64,000 bases of DNA, taken from NCBI RefSeq assembly GCF_017591425.1, contig NW_024465885.1, positions 33,922,501 to 33,986,500 on the forward strand. Direction: 5' to 3'. This document shows positions 47,257 through 59,398 of this stretch, in pieces; the first letter of the stretch is position 1, and every line of letters begins with the position of its first letter. This DNA comes from Ochotona curzoniae (taxonomy: Eukaryota > Chordata > Mammalia > Lagomorpha > Ochotonidae). The notes beneath the pieces are model-generated. The model was not told the DNA's origin, made no database searches, and saw only the letters and a program-made list of their open reading frames with translations. A program made the translations under genes and the position numbers.

Positions 47257-47768
47257 TGTAACTATGACAAATACCAATGAAATAAGAGACAAAAAAGTAA
47301 GCGAAAATATAGCTATATAATTATTTTTAAATACATATTAAGACAGAAAGTGATTTTTCAGAAGAAAAATCAATCATCAAATCTTTTTCCGCTTCTGTTG
47401 AAAGAGTCACATATATTTGCACTTGCTTCTATGATGTGTCATGCGTGCCTAAATTTCCTATAGCAGAAAAGAAAAGAAATACTGAAAAAATCCAATAAAT
47501 ATGACCTTAGAGAAAATCTTTAGTAAATAAAATTTAGAACAATATTTGAAAAAAAATGAACTGAAAATGATTTTCTTTGAATTTTATCTAGGCTTTGAAA
47601 CTGTTCCAACTGCTATAATGATTATTATGCGTTTTATTTCAGATTCTAACATTAAGAGTAGCAAGAAGGAACAACAACAAAAAAATCCCCAGAGGAATCA
47701 ATGTTGATGTTTCAGGGATCATATAGAATTAAATTCTATTTTTACAACCTACTTAAAACTAAAAAAGC

Positions 47769-47945
47769 ACGGGCCAGTCACCATAACCTTGTTGCAAAAT
47801 CCTCATGTTTCTTGTACCTGGATTCTGTATGTGTGCCAGTTTATGTCCTGACTGAACTGCTGTCCATCTTGCTTCCTACTTAAGGCCCAGGATAGTAATT
47901 CATGATGGCCCTGAAAACGAGGAACACGAGAAAGGCTGAACAGGC
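47769..47945 (+). mobile_element. CSINE, 3'-truncated, inside the L1
   Basis: Plus C repeat: GCACGGGCCAGTCACCATAACCTTGTTGCAAAATCCTCATG, GTGTGCCAGTTTATGTCCTGACTGAACTGCTGTCCATCTTGC and GGCCCAGGATAGTAATTCATGATGGCCC. It then loses similarity. Confidence 0.7.
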
Positions 47946-48059
47946 AGTAGTGCAGCCACAATGTGGGAAACCAGGATTCAGAATTGCTAAAATGTCATCC
48001 GAGGCCATGGAGACCATGGTAGAAGATCATGGGAGCTGAGGACTGAAACTCATTGTAGA

Positions 48060-48715
48060 CAGTGGTCTGAGATGGCAAATGAAGAACTGGGCATTGAACG
48101 GGATCAGACAAGTGAACCTGTGGGCAACACAGCTTAAAAACTAGCCCCAAGGAGAAAAATCCTATAATCAGAGCTGCGATGATTAAAGTCAAGAGACAAA
48201 GGCATAATGAGTAAGGATACTAAAGCTTCTTACTCATAGCAGCAAAAGACTATGTTAAACTGAGAGTTAACTGAGGAAGATGTAAAGGAACTGGGAGACA
48301 AATAGTTCTTCAAAATATTACAAACTTTTTTAAGGACAATGAAAAGCATAGGGATTTAATGAATTTAAGGTATATGTTACACAGGAAATAGCAACATTGG
48401 AATAAGATTAAGCTGAATCATTGTAAATGAAGAACATAATGCAGAAAACCAAAAATTCAGTGGAAAGTCTCAGCAGTGGAATAAGCGAGACGGAAGAAAG
48501 AATCTTAGAACTGGAAGACGCCTCCTGCAGCAATGCTAAAACTGTAAATAAACTGGAAAAAGAATGGAATCAAGCTAAGTCACGCATTCAGGAATAAAGA
48601 AACACTATCACAAGATAAAATACAAAGTCACAGAAATAGAAGCTGTGTTCAAAGATATATTCAATGAAATAATAAGAACTAGGAAATAAAGATTTTTACT
48701 CCAATTAAGTAATTT
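48060..48715 (+). pseudogene. L1 ORF1 remnant (RNA-binding chaperone)
   Basis: ORF1 encodes the L1 trimeric nucleic-acid chaperone. Recognisable pieces across frames are ELTEEDVKELGDK near 48268-48302, then the coiled-coil stretch VESLSSGISETEERILELED at about 48460-48519 followed by ASCSNAKTVNKLEKEWNQAK, then AVFKDIFNEII near 48640-48672. The SxxSxxEERIxELED pattern is typical of L1 ORF1p coiled coils. Stops and frameshifts occur throughout, and the RRM and C-terminal domains are missing, replaced by a CSINE and then ORF2. Confidence 0.85.
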
Positions 48716-49037
48716 GCCATATTTTTAATAGGAAAGGAAGATTTAGAGAAAGGAGAAACAAAGAGAAGGATCTTTAGTCTGCTGGTTCATTGCCAAAATG
48801 ACCTCAATGGTGAGAAATCTTCCAATCCAAAACCAGGAGCCAGAGGCCAGTAGCTTCTTCTGGACCTCCCATGCAAGGGCAGGGTCTCAGGATTTTGGAC
48901 TATCCCGAACTTTCCCAGGCCACAAGCAGGTAGCTGGATGAGAAATGGAGCAGCTTGTAAAGGAAGTGGTACCCATATGAGATCCTGGCACATCCAAGGA
49001 GAAGATTCAACTACTGCACAATTGTGCTTGGCACTGT
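48716..49037 (-). mobile_element. CSINE inside the L1 between ORF1 and ORF2 remnants
   Basis: Reverse C repeat: GCCATATTTTTAATAGGAAAGGAAGATTTAGAGAAAGGAG, GGATCTTTAGTCTGCTGGTTCATTGCCAAAATGACC, TTCTTCTGGACCTCCCATGCAAGGGCAGGGTC, CCAGGCCACAAGCAGGTAGCTGGATGAGAAATGG, GTACCCATATGAGATCC and the head ending GTGCTTGGC. It sits exactly where ORF1 3' and ORF2 5' sequence is missing. Confidence 0.9.
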
Positions 49038-49044
49038 CATTTAT

Positions 49045-52000
49045 TCTTTTATTGAATACAGATTTGAACTAAAAGTAAAAATATGGAAAATTATATCCCA
49101 CATTAAATGAAAGGAAAATGAGTTGATGTATCCATTCCTACATCAGATAATGTGGACTTCAACCTGAAAAATATTTTAAAAATGCAGGACAATTTCTTGT
49201 GATTAAAATGATTCATTCAGCAAGAAGAAATCACTATAATGATGTATAAGAAACAAATGCCAATATACCTAGCTATGTAAGGGAAAATTAATGTATTTAA
49301 AGAGAGAAATATAACTTAATGCAATAATAATGGTGCAATTAACCTCAATGGGCAAATCAACAAGACAGGCACTCAACAGGGGAGAAAAAAGCTAACCCAG
49401 ACAATGATGTAATAGAACTTGGTAGCCATCTATAAAAACTTTCATCCTACAGATAATACACTTTTTGATCAGTACATGGAACCTTCTCCAGGTTTGATCA
49501 TATTATAACTCATAACAAAACTTAAACAAATAAAAAAAAATGCCATACTTCTTTTCAGATCATTGTGGAGCGATTGGAGACCAGCAAGTCGAAATACCAC
49601 AAAATAAGTGCAAATACCTGGGGACTGAATACTGTGCTGCAAAATGAGCAATATGTAATACAAGAAATCAAACAGAGAATTAAGAAATTGTTTGAAATGT
49701 ATGAAGTCATCAACATAACATATCAAACCTGGTGGGATACAATGAAGACATTGTGAGGGAAGTTCATTCAATCAATGCTTTTGTAAAGAAATCAGAAAAG
49801 AACCGAATAAATGGGATAACCATACATTTGAAGGACCTAGTAAAGCAACAACAAAGCAATGTCAAGATTATCAGGAAGAAATAAATAATAAAAATAAGGG
49901 AGGAAGTAAACCAAATAGAGACAAAAAGAGTAATACATAAAATCAATGAAATAAAGACCAGATTCTTTGAGAAAAATCAGTAAAATAGATTTCCCCCTAG
50001 CCCAAATAATCAAAAAAAGACAAAAAAAAAGTATGAGTCAAGAGAATCAGAGAGAAAAAAGTAAATGCAACAACATATGCCTTGGATATATGAGATTATC
50101 AGAAACTATTAAAAACAACTAACTATGCAAAGAGATATGAAGATGTGTAAGAAATGGATAGATTTATGACAAATACAATTTACCAAAACTTAATTAAGAG
50201 GTAATAAGCAATGTAAATAGACTTACATGTACATTTAACCAACAATTAAACCCCTGCCAATATTGGGTCCATTGCTGAATTTTACCAAATATTTCAAAAA
50301 GAACTTACTTCAATCCTCCACAATCTATTCAAAACAGTAGGAAGGGAGGCAGTCTTTCCAAACTCTTTTTAAGATAGGTAGCCATAGTAGGAACATCATA
50401 TAACACATACAAAGCACTATAAAAAAGGGGAAAAAAATAACAACAATCAAAGCCAACATCATTGTAAGATGGGAGCAAGACACTAAGATTTTGCCTTAAG
50501 ATCTGGAACTAGACAAGAATGTCCACTTGCAGCAGTGCTATTCATCATAAATTATGGAGGTCCTTGCTAGGACTATTATATAAGAAAAGGAAAGTAAAAT
50601 AATTCAAATTAGAAACAAGAAATTGAAACCATCCCTGTATGCATATGACATGCTTCTATACACTGGAGAACCAAAATACACAATAAAGAAATTATTACAA
50701 CTCATAAGAAAGTTAGGGTAGCATACTACAAGATTAATGAACATAAATCAAAGGCCCCAGTATGCACATATAGCTCCATTGCTGAGAGGGAATTTTTAAG
50801 TATAGTCTCCTTTACTGTAGTGTAGAAGAACTTTAAACAACTTGTGAGAACCCTAACTAAAGATATGAAAGACCTCTGTGATGAAATTGCAAAACAATTA
50901 AAAAATAGAAGATATTAAAAAATGGAGAAATTTAAAATGTTCCTGTACCAGCAGGAGCAACATCATCAAAATGTCCCTATGACCCAAAGTTTTATACGAA
51001 TTTGATGTGATCTCAATCAACCCAAACAGCATTGTCTCAGAAACAGAAAAGAGGATAGGAAAACTAATCTGGAAACACAAGAGATCACAACTAAACAAAA
51101 CTATCCCGAAGAATACAAATAAAGCTGAAGGAGTCACAGTTCCAAGCCCCAAGGCACATTATGGGACAATGAAAAGCACAACAGCCTGGTACTAGAAGAG
51201 AAGCAGAATGGAAGCTCAATGGGACAAAATGAAAAGTCCAGAAATGAGCCTACACATGTACAGCTAACTAACCTTCAACAAAGGAACCAAATATAATCCA
51301 GGATAAATATGTTCTCTTCAATAAATGCTGTTGGGAGAAAGGTATATCAGCCTGCAGAAGTAAGAAGCAACCAACAGAATGGGACAAAATTTTTGCACAC
51401 TACACCAAAGTAGGGGAGCTAACTTCCAGGATATACAAGCACTTCAGAAACTTAATCACAACAAAGTAAAAAATCCTGCAAGGAAAAGGAAATGAACAGA
51501 ATTCTTTTTTTTTTTCAAAAGAACAAATCAAAAGGACTAACACATATGAAATAATGTTAAGGCTCCCTACTTATCAGGAAAACACAAATCAAAACCACAA
51601 TGACTTTCCACCTGACTGCAATGAGATTGCCTTACATTTCGAAATTTATTAACAATACATGCTGGTATCGATGTGGAGGAAAAGATACCCCAATTCACTG
51701 TTAGAATTTAAGCTAATATATCTACTCTGGAAGTAGGTACAGAGATTGCTAAGACAGCTGTGAAGTGATCCTTCAAATACGTTTACTGTCTCATTTCTGG
51801 GGGTATATCCAAAGGAAGTGTAATCTGCATATATCAAAGCAATCTGTAATACTGTATGTACAGCAACACATTCCACAAGGAAGAAACAGCCCAGTTGCCT
51901 GTCACAGGATGTGCAAATAAAGCAGCTGTGGTACCTCTCCTCAGTCGAATACTACTCAGCCATTAAAAAACAAACCAAAACAAAACAAAGCCCACACACA

Positions 52001-52075
52001 AAAAAAAATCAAACAACAACAAAATAATGATTTTTTTTTTATTTGCAACAAGTAGTCCCAACAGGAATAAATAAA
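49045..52075 (+). pseudogene. L1 ORF2 remnant (endonuclease / reverse transcriptase)
   Basis: ORF2 encodes the endonuclease and reverse transcriptase for target-primed reverse transcription. In order: endonuclease pieces (IPTSDNVDFNLK near 49130, IIMVQLTSMGKSTRQALN near 49325-49380, VHGTFSRFDHI near 49475-49500); the frame at 49565-49756 (MERLETSKSKYHK...NITYQTWWDTMKTL); SIAEFYQIFQKELTSILHNL near 50270-50330; GTRQECPLAAVLFII near 50506-50550; LYAYDM at 50635-50652, where a functional L1 has F/YADD, so a catalytic Asp is replaced by Tyr; then RIGKLIWKHKRSQLNKTI at about 51052-51105; and EYYSAIK-like sequence near 51950. The first 100 or so residues are missing. Multiple stops; inactive. Confidence 0.92.
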
Positions 52076-52500
52076 TCCCAACATGACACACATTTGTGCG
52101 CTTTGATATAAGTCAACCATCATTCACATTGCAATAATAGTAGATATATATGCATACATGTATTCATCTAGAGGATCTTTATAAGGGAGACTAGCACACA
52201 GAAAAATGAAGATATATTATGCATCTCTATTCCTGAGTAAAAAATAGATTCTCAGTAAAACTGTTACATATGTCTTGGCACTAGGATGCTGGATTTTCAA
52301 CCTACAATGGAAGAATGTTGGAGTTGAATTGTGCAATTATAACAATATCGCGGAAATAATGGATGGGTGGGGAAGTGAGACGAGCAGGAAGGGAGGTTCT
52401 TGAGTCTATGAAATTGTATCAAGTTAGACATAAAAAGCTCTCTTCTGTGCCTATCTAACATAGCTTTAAGAATGCTAGAAAAAGTACAGCTAAATTAAAA
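52076..52500 (+). other. L1 3' UTR
   Basis: Follows the ORF2 end. CATTTGTGCGCTTTGATATAAGTCAACC is followed by a purine-rich block GGAAGTGAGACGAGCAGGAAGGGAGG and TATGAAATTGTATCAAG, then an A-rich end with AATAAA at 52500. The exact end and any target-site duplication are unclear. Confidence 0.6.
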
Positions 52501-53070
52501 TAAATCAATTCATATTTGAAAGGAAAAACAACTAGATGGAAAAAATGTTGGTTGGCTTATCATGTGACTGATAAGAGAAATGTAAAATTTACAGGAAAAT
52601 TAACCAGGTGTGCAAAAATCCATCTTTATTACTAAAATTATATATTTCACATAAAAATAACTAATGCAATGTCAAAAAAGAAAATCTTAATGGAAAACAC
52701 AAATATATCTTTTAGCATAGATTTTCCTAAGAAAAAAAAATAATCTTCAAGTGTGCTATAGAAATATGTGATGCACTGTTGAATCCCCAATATTTTCAGT
52801 AATGAAAAATGAAAAATGTGTTCATTGACTGAAAGGTGTTATAATGATGAATGACAATAAGAACATTTCAAAGTCTCAGACATTTCCAAACAGCACCCAG
52901 AAATGCATGTCTGTTAAGATATTATCCTGAATAACAAAGAATTTGAAAATGTATGCCTTTACAAAGACAGAAATATAATTTTGAAGAAGTAAACAACATA
53001 AGGAATTGTAAATTATCAGCTATTATGCCAAATTTAAAGCTATATTGAAAATGGAGTTTGGACCTACAAG
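52501..53070. other. AT-rich unique DNA, no gene seen
   Basis: Nothing recognisable. Confidence 0.5.
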
Positions 53071-53071
53071 T

Positions 53072-53348
53072 CATAATGATTGTTTTACATAGTGGAGTGC
53101 CTGGGTTCAGTAGCTGGCTCTGCTAATGACCATATTCCTAAAAATGCACATTCAGAGGCCAAGGCTAATTGGTCAAAGTACTTGGCTCTCCTACTCATGT
53201 GGATGGGAGTCTTGAGTTATAATCTTCAGATTTCACTATTCTCCAAACATTGCTATTGCACAAATATGAGGTATTTCATGGTGAGCCATGTGATTAGAGG
53301 TGTCTTTGTCTCAAGTAAATGTGTGTGTGTGTTTGTTTTTAAGTTGCA
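53072..53348 (+). repeat. Old CSINE, degraded
   Basis: GAGTGCCTGGGTTCAGTAGCTGGCTCTGCTAATGACC (B box and mid region), GGTCAAAGTACTTGGCTCTCCTACTCATGTGGATGGGAGTCTTGAGTT and TGTCTTTGTCTCAAGTAAATG follow the older C-repeat order. The 92-codon plus frame here is SINE-derived. Confidence 0.65.
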
Positions 53349-53895
53349 TGAAGTATGAGGTATTCTAAATTATGCAGTAATTATTTAGTTAGTTCTGAAA
53401 AAAACCTAGTTCTTTGAATAGGAAAATAATCATGAATTACAATACATATCAAATGAATAACAATACATACCAAACCTCTAAATAAATCAGGAAGTAAGGT
53501 GAATAACAAAGTTTTACATTTAATGTCACTTATTTTTATGATAACTATGCAAAAGGGAAGATATGCAATACAATCATTGAGTTAATAATTTCATTTCATT
53601 AAAATTAAAAGACTGTGTGAGTTGAGAAAACCATCAACAGTAAGAATAAAGGCAAATGGTGGGCAGGAGAGAATAAACACAGTCATTGTCACAGATAAGG
53701 ACTCAGAATCAGGATATAGAAAAACAGAATAGAGAAGGATGTAACAACAAGGCATCAAGCAGAAATCATCCAGATTGTTATACTTAGGGAAATAAATAGT
53801 GTCCAAAAGTTTAGTGTATATTAAGCAAATTAACAGTTTAGATTCAGTTTCTGTGTATTGCACTGTTTACACCCCCAAGGTACAGTGATATTCCT
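53349..53895. other. AT-rich unique DNA, no gene seen
   Basis: No clear repeat. The minus frame 53591-53863 (90 codons) is hydrophobic because of A-rich plus-strand composition and has no known motif. Confidence 0.4.
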
Positions 53896-53899
53896 TCTT

Positions 53900-54118
53900 A
53901 CTATTGATTGAAATCTTTATTTAGTTTGAGAATTTTGCTTCTGATTATAAGGCATATATAAAGAAAAATATAGTAGGTAGGAAAAGTTAGGATATGAGCC
54001 ATGGAGGTAAAGCAGGATATTATAGAAATAATTATGTTTCTAAAATTGTATATATAAAATACATGAAATTTCTTCACTTTATATAAGTAAACAAAGACAA
54101 AAGAAAATGAATATGATG
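53900..54118 (+). mobile_element. L1 3'-terminal fragment
   Basis: TTTAGTTTGAGAATTTTGC..., a purine-rich stretch and ATTATGTTTCTAAAATTGTATATATAAAATACATGAAATTTCTTCACTTTATATAAG match the closing block of the L1 3' UTR seen also at 21.9 and 55.35 kb. The 112-codon minus frame across it is not coding. Confidence 0.65.
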
Positions 54119-55300
54119 GATAAAAATGAGAATTTTCTGAGAAAATAATAAAGCGAGAATAATGGCCAATTATTTTGTCATTAGTAATCAGAATAACAAA
54201 CATTATTACAGTGATATCAGTTACACCAAAGATTGACAAAAAGATGCCAATTTAATCGCATCAAATGCTACAGGAGTTTTCATAAGAAAATTACTGTTAT
54301 GCATGAATAATGGGAATAGGAAGCTAAACAAGTTATTAAACCCAGAAAACTGAAGTTCTAATTTCTTGCCATTTAAGCAATTTCCTGCTTAATATTTAGT
54401 TTACAGAAAGTCTTGAATGTGTAAGGTATCATTGTTCGTAAATACACTGTGCATATTATCAGATATGTGGAATCAACATAGGTTATTTAAGTGAGAATGG
54501 ATAAGTTGATTTCTTCTCATGATGAAAAAAATTGTATCAATGATAAGGACTGGGGTGCGTCCTCGTGAATCTTAATAAATAAAATATGAAAGATCTAATT
54601 TTGAATGAAATATTAAACATTGCAAAATGTTTAAACAGCCATTTAACTCATGTAAAACTCAGAAATGCATGAAACAGATTTTGAGAGGGGTGTGTTTTCC
54701 TTTTATATATGTTGGCACAAACTTTCATTTTGGAACCATCAGCATTGCTCTGTGGATATTTTTAATATTATAAGAAGTGAAAACAGTTAAAAAAAAACCC
54801 TGCATATTAACAGCATCAATTAAATTCTTAACATTTTGTTAAATAAAGTATTGTGAGGAGAATAAAATGTTAGCTATTAATACTGTTTCAAAATTGTTTA
54901 TTGCATTCATATGTCCTACTTTTAGTGCTTTATTTTGTTGTTCTTACTTTTAAAATAAAACCAGTCATTTCAGTATGAATTATGCTTTAAAATTTATACC
55001 TTAGAGATAATGCAAACTTCAACTTTATGTTCATGTGTGCACACACATGAAATTTTGTGTTTTCTTGTGTAATGGCTTGAGCTAATGGTGGGCTTTCTTC
55101 CCAAGCACTTTGCCTACTGTTTTTTGTCTAATAAAAACACTCAGAGTGTTTATAAGAGTTATTGTAGTGCATCATTAGATGTAAATTTTAATGTAATTTA
55201 AAGTATGGTCTTTCTACATAATACTGTTGAATACTCTGGAGTTATATTTAATACTATTGAATTCCTTGTTTATGGAAGATTGCACTTATAAAGTAAAACT
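54119..55300. other. AT-rich unique DNA, no gene seen
   Basis: Nothing recognisable. Confidence 0.5.
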
Positions 55301-55304
55301 CTAT

Positions 55305-55425
55305 CATCACAAAAATAAGAAAGGAAGAAAAAAGGAGGGTGGTTATCATTATGTCCTGAACATTGTAAATATAAAACGCATGAAATCTGATGCCTTTGTT
55401 TAGATTAATAAATTAAAAATACACT
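55305..55425 (+). mobile_element. L1 3'-terminal fragment
   Basis: AAGAAAGGAAGAAAAAAGGAGGGTGGTTATCATTATGTCCTGAACATTGTAAATATAAAACGCATGAAATCTG shows the same closing block, followed by an A-rich region. Confidence 0.65.
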
Positions 55426-55737
55426 TCAGTGCATTTTAGAATGGTTATCATTGCAACATCTTTAGAATCCTCTACCCTGATAGATTGGTTATCCTGTACT
55501 TTGGCAACAATAAAATTGTCACACAATTGTCATTAGTATTGCTGTTTTTATTCATGTCCAGACTTTATTTGAAATCCTTTGGGAAACAATTAAAATATGT
55601 AAGCCATCTGTAACAAAATATTCCTTGTAACCCTTAAATTGCCAATATCATAGATAATATAATATTAATATGTATTCCCAATCATTTATCTGCTCTCTAA
55701 ACTTGTCAAAATATTTTAAATAGATGTGGTTATTAAA

Positions 55738-55862
55738 TTCTCATAAAGCCCAGTTCTAGCGTTATTACAGATGAGACATTGCAGCCTCAGAAATGTGAAT
55801 GTGTCTGGTTATATAGCCAGAAGTAGTACATACAGCATTTGCATGTTTGTAGTCCATCTTCA
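55738..55862 (-). repeat. MIR SINE fragment
   Basis: Antisense MIR core: TTATTACAGATGAGACATTGCAGCCTCAGAAATGTGAATGTGTCTGGTTATATAGCCAGAAGTAGTACATACAGCATTTGCATG. This follows CAGATGAGGAAACTGAGGCTCAGAGAGGTTAAG..CACACAGCTAGTAAGTGGCAGAGC. Confidence 0.7.
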
Positions 55863-58800
55863 ATAATATCACACTGTATTTATTGGATTTTTTATCATTC
55901 ATTTTTTTCACTCTGCTAATATGCAAGTGAGAACAGTTTCAAAGCTGAAAATGTCAGTGAGCCACCTCAAGTGTGTTCTGAACTGTAGTTTTTATTTTAT
56001 CTGGATAAACAGTTGGCCAGGATTTTGAAGATCATATTAAATCTTGTAAAACACTTATAAAATATTAGTGGTCATTTAAAGTCAATTACATGCAAAGGAA
56101 CTCTTCATTAGTATATTGAAGTGTTTATATGTTTCTATGAACAACAAAGGAACTATGAATTTATTAATAGTATCCTCATTTTAATCTCAGACATAGGTAT
56201 TTTAGGAAATTTGAGCTAGTTCTCACAGCAATAAATTAAAGTTTGGATTATTAAATTATATCTGTACCTAAGCTATATTTTCCATTTTATAAAACAAAGG
56301 AAAAAGGTTTAGAAAAACAAAATACATTTATTATACATTTTCATTTACTTTAATTATATTGTAAATACTTGGTAAATCAAATGATCACTGATTTTAATCT
56401 AAGTTTAGTCTAAATTTTTATTTCAAATATTTACAATAACTGCCTCACTTGTTGTAATCTTGTGTTTGTCAAATTACAGTTTAGTGTAATTGAGTGTTTA
56501 GTCATAATTGATTTTCAGTGATTTTGTGAAAATTGCATAATGTGACCATCCCCAGTGTCTCCAATTATTGTGTGAGCAGATATTTGCACAAATCTTAGCC
56601 TTCATGTCAGTAACTTATGTTTAGACTTTGAAGATTTAAGTAGGTTAATATTGTATGCTGTTTCAATAACCCTGTTGCTGGTGTCCATAAATTAAGAACC
56701 ATGGATAGAAAATCCTTTTCATAACATTATAGCAGTTTTAAGTGAAATGAATATCTGAAACAGCAAGAGACACAATAGTTGTGCAGTGATAATTTGTGTA
56801 ATTATACAATATTTTAAGGCAGCGTTCCAATTGGTGATGGAAGTTAAAATTTGATGTCCTGCACAAAATTGCCAAGCAATTAAAAATGATGGCAAGACTA
56901 GCAATTGGAAATTAATCATTTTTAGAAATTTAGAAGTAGTATATTGATTTGCAGTAAGAAAAATTTAAAAGTACAATGCCAAAAGTAACTGGTTGCCTAA
57001 CTTTTGAAGCTATATAGCTGATTTAGTAGAAGAAAGGGCAATAAATTTAATGAAATTTTTCATAAAACAGAGATGTGCATGGAACTTCCCATGTATTACC
57101 TAATAAATTGAACTACTGTAGGATTTATATGGCAGTACTTCCCTTTATAATTTAATGGGTAAAATGTGACAAAAACTTACAGGAATATATGTATCACCAT
57201 CATATACTTCCTGGGAAAGCAGTGTGAGATGTGCACTTTTGGAGCAAGTAACACATCATAAAATTAAATATAAGTGCCAAATGACTTGACTTATTTCCAC
57301 CATAATTTTATAGCGAAACATTAATACATGTTATTATGTATTATTTCTGGTTAATGTCCTTGTGTACTGCTGTTTCGTAGTTTTCCTGGTTTAATATTAG
57401 TTAATATAGTTTAGGTTATGAAATTAAGAGAAAGCATTTAGCAAGGCATCATGTATCTAAAATTTGATTTTATCGTCTGTAAATATTAAATTGAAAAAAA
57501 TTTATTTGATTTTTAGGGATAATCATAGCAGCTTATCATGCATGGATATTGTTATTTATATTTTCTGATCACTTACTTTAATATATAATTTTTATGTCTA
57601 TCAAGCAGCTACAATTTCCAAATAATATGTCTCTTAATATGTCAAATTATATTTTGGTATATAGTTACCATTATGAAAATAGGTTCTAGTATTCTTCAAT
57701 GTACTTTATACCTATATAAAAACAACATAGAATATTACAATAACGACTTTAATTATCTAGGGAAAAGCACTTTTGACAACTGCATTTTTAATTGTTCAGT
57801 TTTAAATATTTTTATAGTCATAACTTTATATTAAGATTGGATGTGAAGTTTTGAAAGTTGATTTACACCTTTGATTTACAGAGATATCTTGAGAATTTTG
57901 CAGGTGGTGACATGTTTTAGATTACTCTCACCCAACTGTTAGATATTATTTAAAAAGAAACAAGTCATACGTATTTCATGTTTTTATTTAACTTATGCTA
58001 ATATTTCTGAAAATTGTGTATATTTTTAGAAAGATGTTTTACATTAAAATTATGTAACTACATTATATGTACATAATAAAAGCCATATGATCCACTTTGA
58101 GTTCAGAAATTGAAAACTAACGAAACATCAGGCAAAATGGTAGGGGTGTGAACAATAAAGAATATGTGTGCTTTTACCTACCCAAAGAAAGAAAATGTTT
58201 TAATGATGACTTAGGTATAACAAATATGATTACATATAGTTAAAAATTCAATTTTAAATATCTGAACCACTTCTGAGCACATTTGTAGAGGTTTCAGACA
58301 ATAGTAATTATTGAGCTTTAACCATGCAGCTCAATTTGAATGTTGTTTGAGTTACCACTTGATGGCAGTCATGGTGTTGGTACCACGAGGGAAGTTTGCG
58401 TCTTACAACAGGGATCAATATGCCCAGAAATGTGGTTGAGATAAATTTTCAACTGTTTGAATTCCTTGTATTTTGCTAAAAATATTTATTCCTATACTTC
58501 TTTTGAAGAAGGAAAACTTAGTTTGATGCACATTTTGAATTTTTAACCAAGTTTCTTATTTGACACTTTCATTTTTCTTGTTAAATTTCAGAAATATGCT
58601 GTCACTGTTGTCTCTGAGTTCCTACAGGTTTTTTTTTCTTATTTTCTTATTTTTGCTTTTTTGTTCTAATTTATTAAATGTTTTTTATTCTTTATTAATT
58701 GATTTAAGCCCCAACACATCTCCAAGTCAGGATGGGAGATGTGGAAGCAGTTCACTGTTAGTCAAACTAAAATCATACTTTTTATCAACCATTTCACACA

Positions 58801-59385
58801 CACACAAAAACAAATTTGCATTTTTCTTCATTTTCAGCATTTTTCATTTTTTTTCAATTTATTTGTATTTGTGTATTTCAAATTTTTGTTAATGCAAGTG
58901 ACCAAAGTTTATACATAGAATTCTAAGAAAATAACCATACTTAAAGTTCCCTTTCTAATGACATTTGCTAGAATATGGTTTTAATTTTGTTATTTGAATG
59001 ATGAAAGCAATATTTACTAATATATTTATTAATTACGTATTAATCTGCAATAATACAGAGCACTTTTAAACTAAAATGCCATTTTCTCTATAGAATTTAA
59101 TCAAATTAATAATTAAAATGATCAGTTCATGTAAGTTACTGTAATATTTATATTACTTAAAAGTAATCAGTTATTGTTCTCTTGGCACTAATATTGCATT
59201 TATTTAAATTTTAGGATTTTAAAACTATTGTTATAAATGCATACAAAGTCCTTTCATAATTAACTGAATAAAATAAAATATGAAATATAAAAATGTTTAA
59301 AATGCAACAAAAAAATACAAGGAACTATACATCAGCAAATTCTAAAGATGCTGAACTTTTATACATTTTATCTATACATTTTTAT
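55863..59385. other. AT-rich unique DNA, no gene seen
   Basis: About 3.5 kb with no recognised repeat. Frames at 56719-56919 (minus) and 58560-58892 (110 codons, Phe/Leu/Ser-rich from T-rich DNA) are compositional. A CTCF-like word occurs at 58355-58369. Confidence 0.45.
58355..58369 (+). promoter_or_regulatory. CTCF-like motif (weak candidate)
   Basis: CCACTTGATGGCAGT differs at one core position from the commonly cited CTCF core CCASYAGRKGGCRST (T for A at position 6). Occupancy cannot be judged from sequence. Confidence 0.25.
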
Positions 59386-59398
59386 TATTCTTGGTTTT

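Larger units (their letters stand above)
44797..52500 (+). mobile_element. Near-full-length, decayed lagomorph L1 element
   Basis: About 7.7 kb read as one plus-strand LINE-1, with parts in L1 order: a G+C-rich degenerate tandem leader (44.8-46.5 kb), a further non-coding leader, ORF1 coiled-coil remnants (48.2-48.7 kb), ORF2 endonuclease remnants (49.1-49.5 kb), ORF2 reverse transcriptase (49.6-50.9 kb), the ORF2 C-terminal region (50.9-52.0 kb) and a 3' UTR (to about 52.5 kb). The ORF1 C-terminal and ORF2 N-terminal parts are absent. Many stops and frameshifts make it non-functional. Two CSINEs lie inside it. Attribution of the leader to the same element is inferred from position and order. 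Confidence 0.82.

Noticed and set aside
53901..54239. 112-codon hydrophobic minus frame
   Set aside because: Runs through an A-rich L1 3' end; composition effect.
58560..58892. 110-codon Phe/Leu/Ser-rich frame resembling a membrane protein
   Set aside because: T-rich DNA encodes hydrophobic residues by composition; no conserved motif or gene context.
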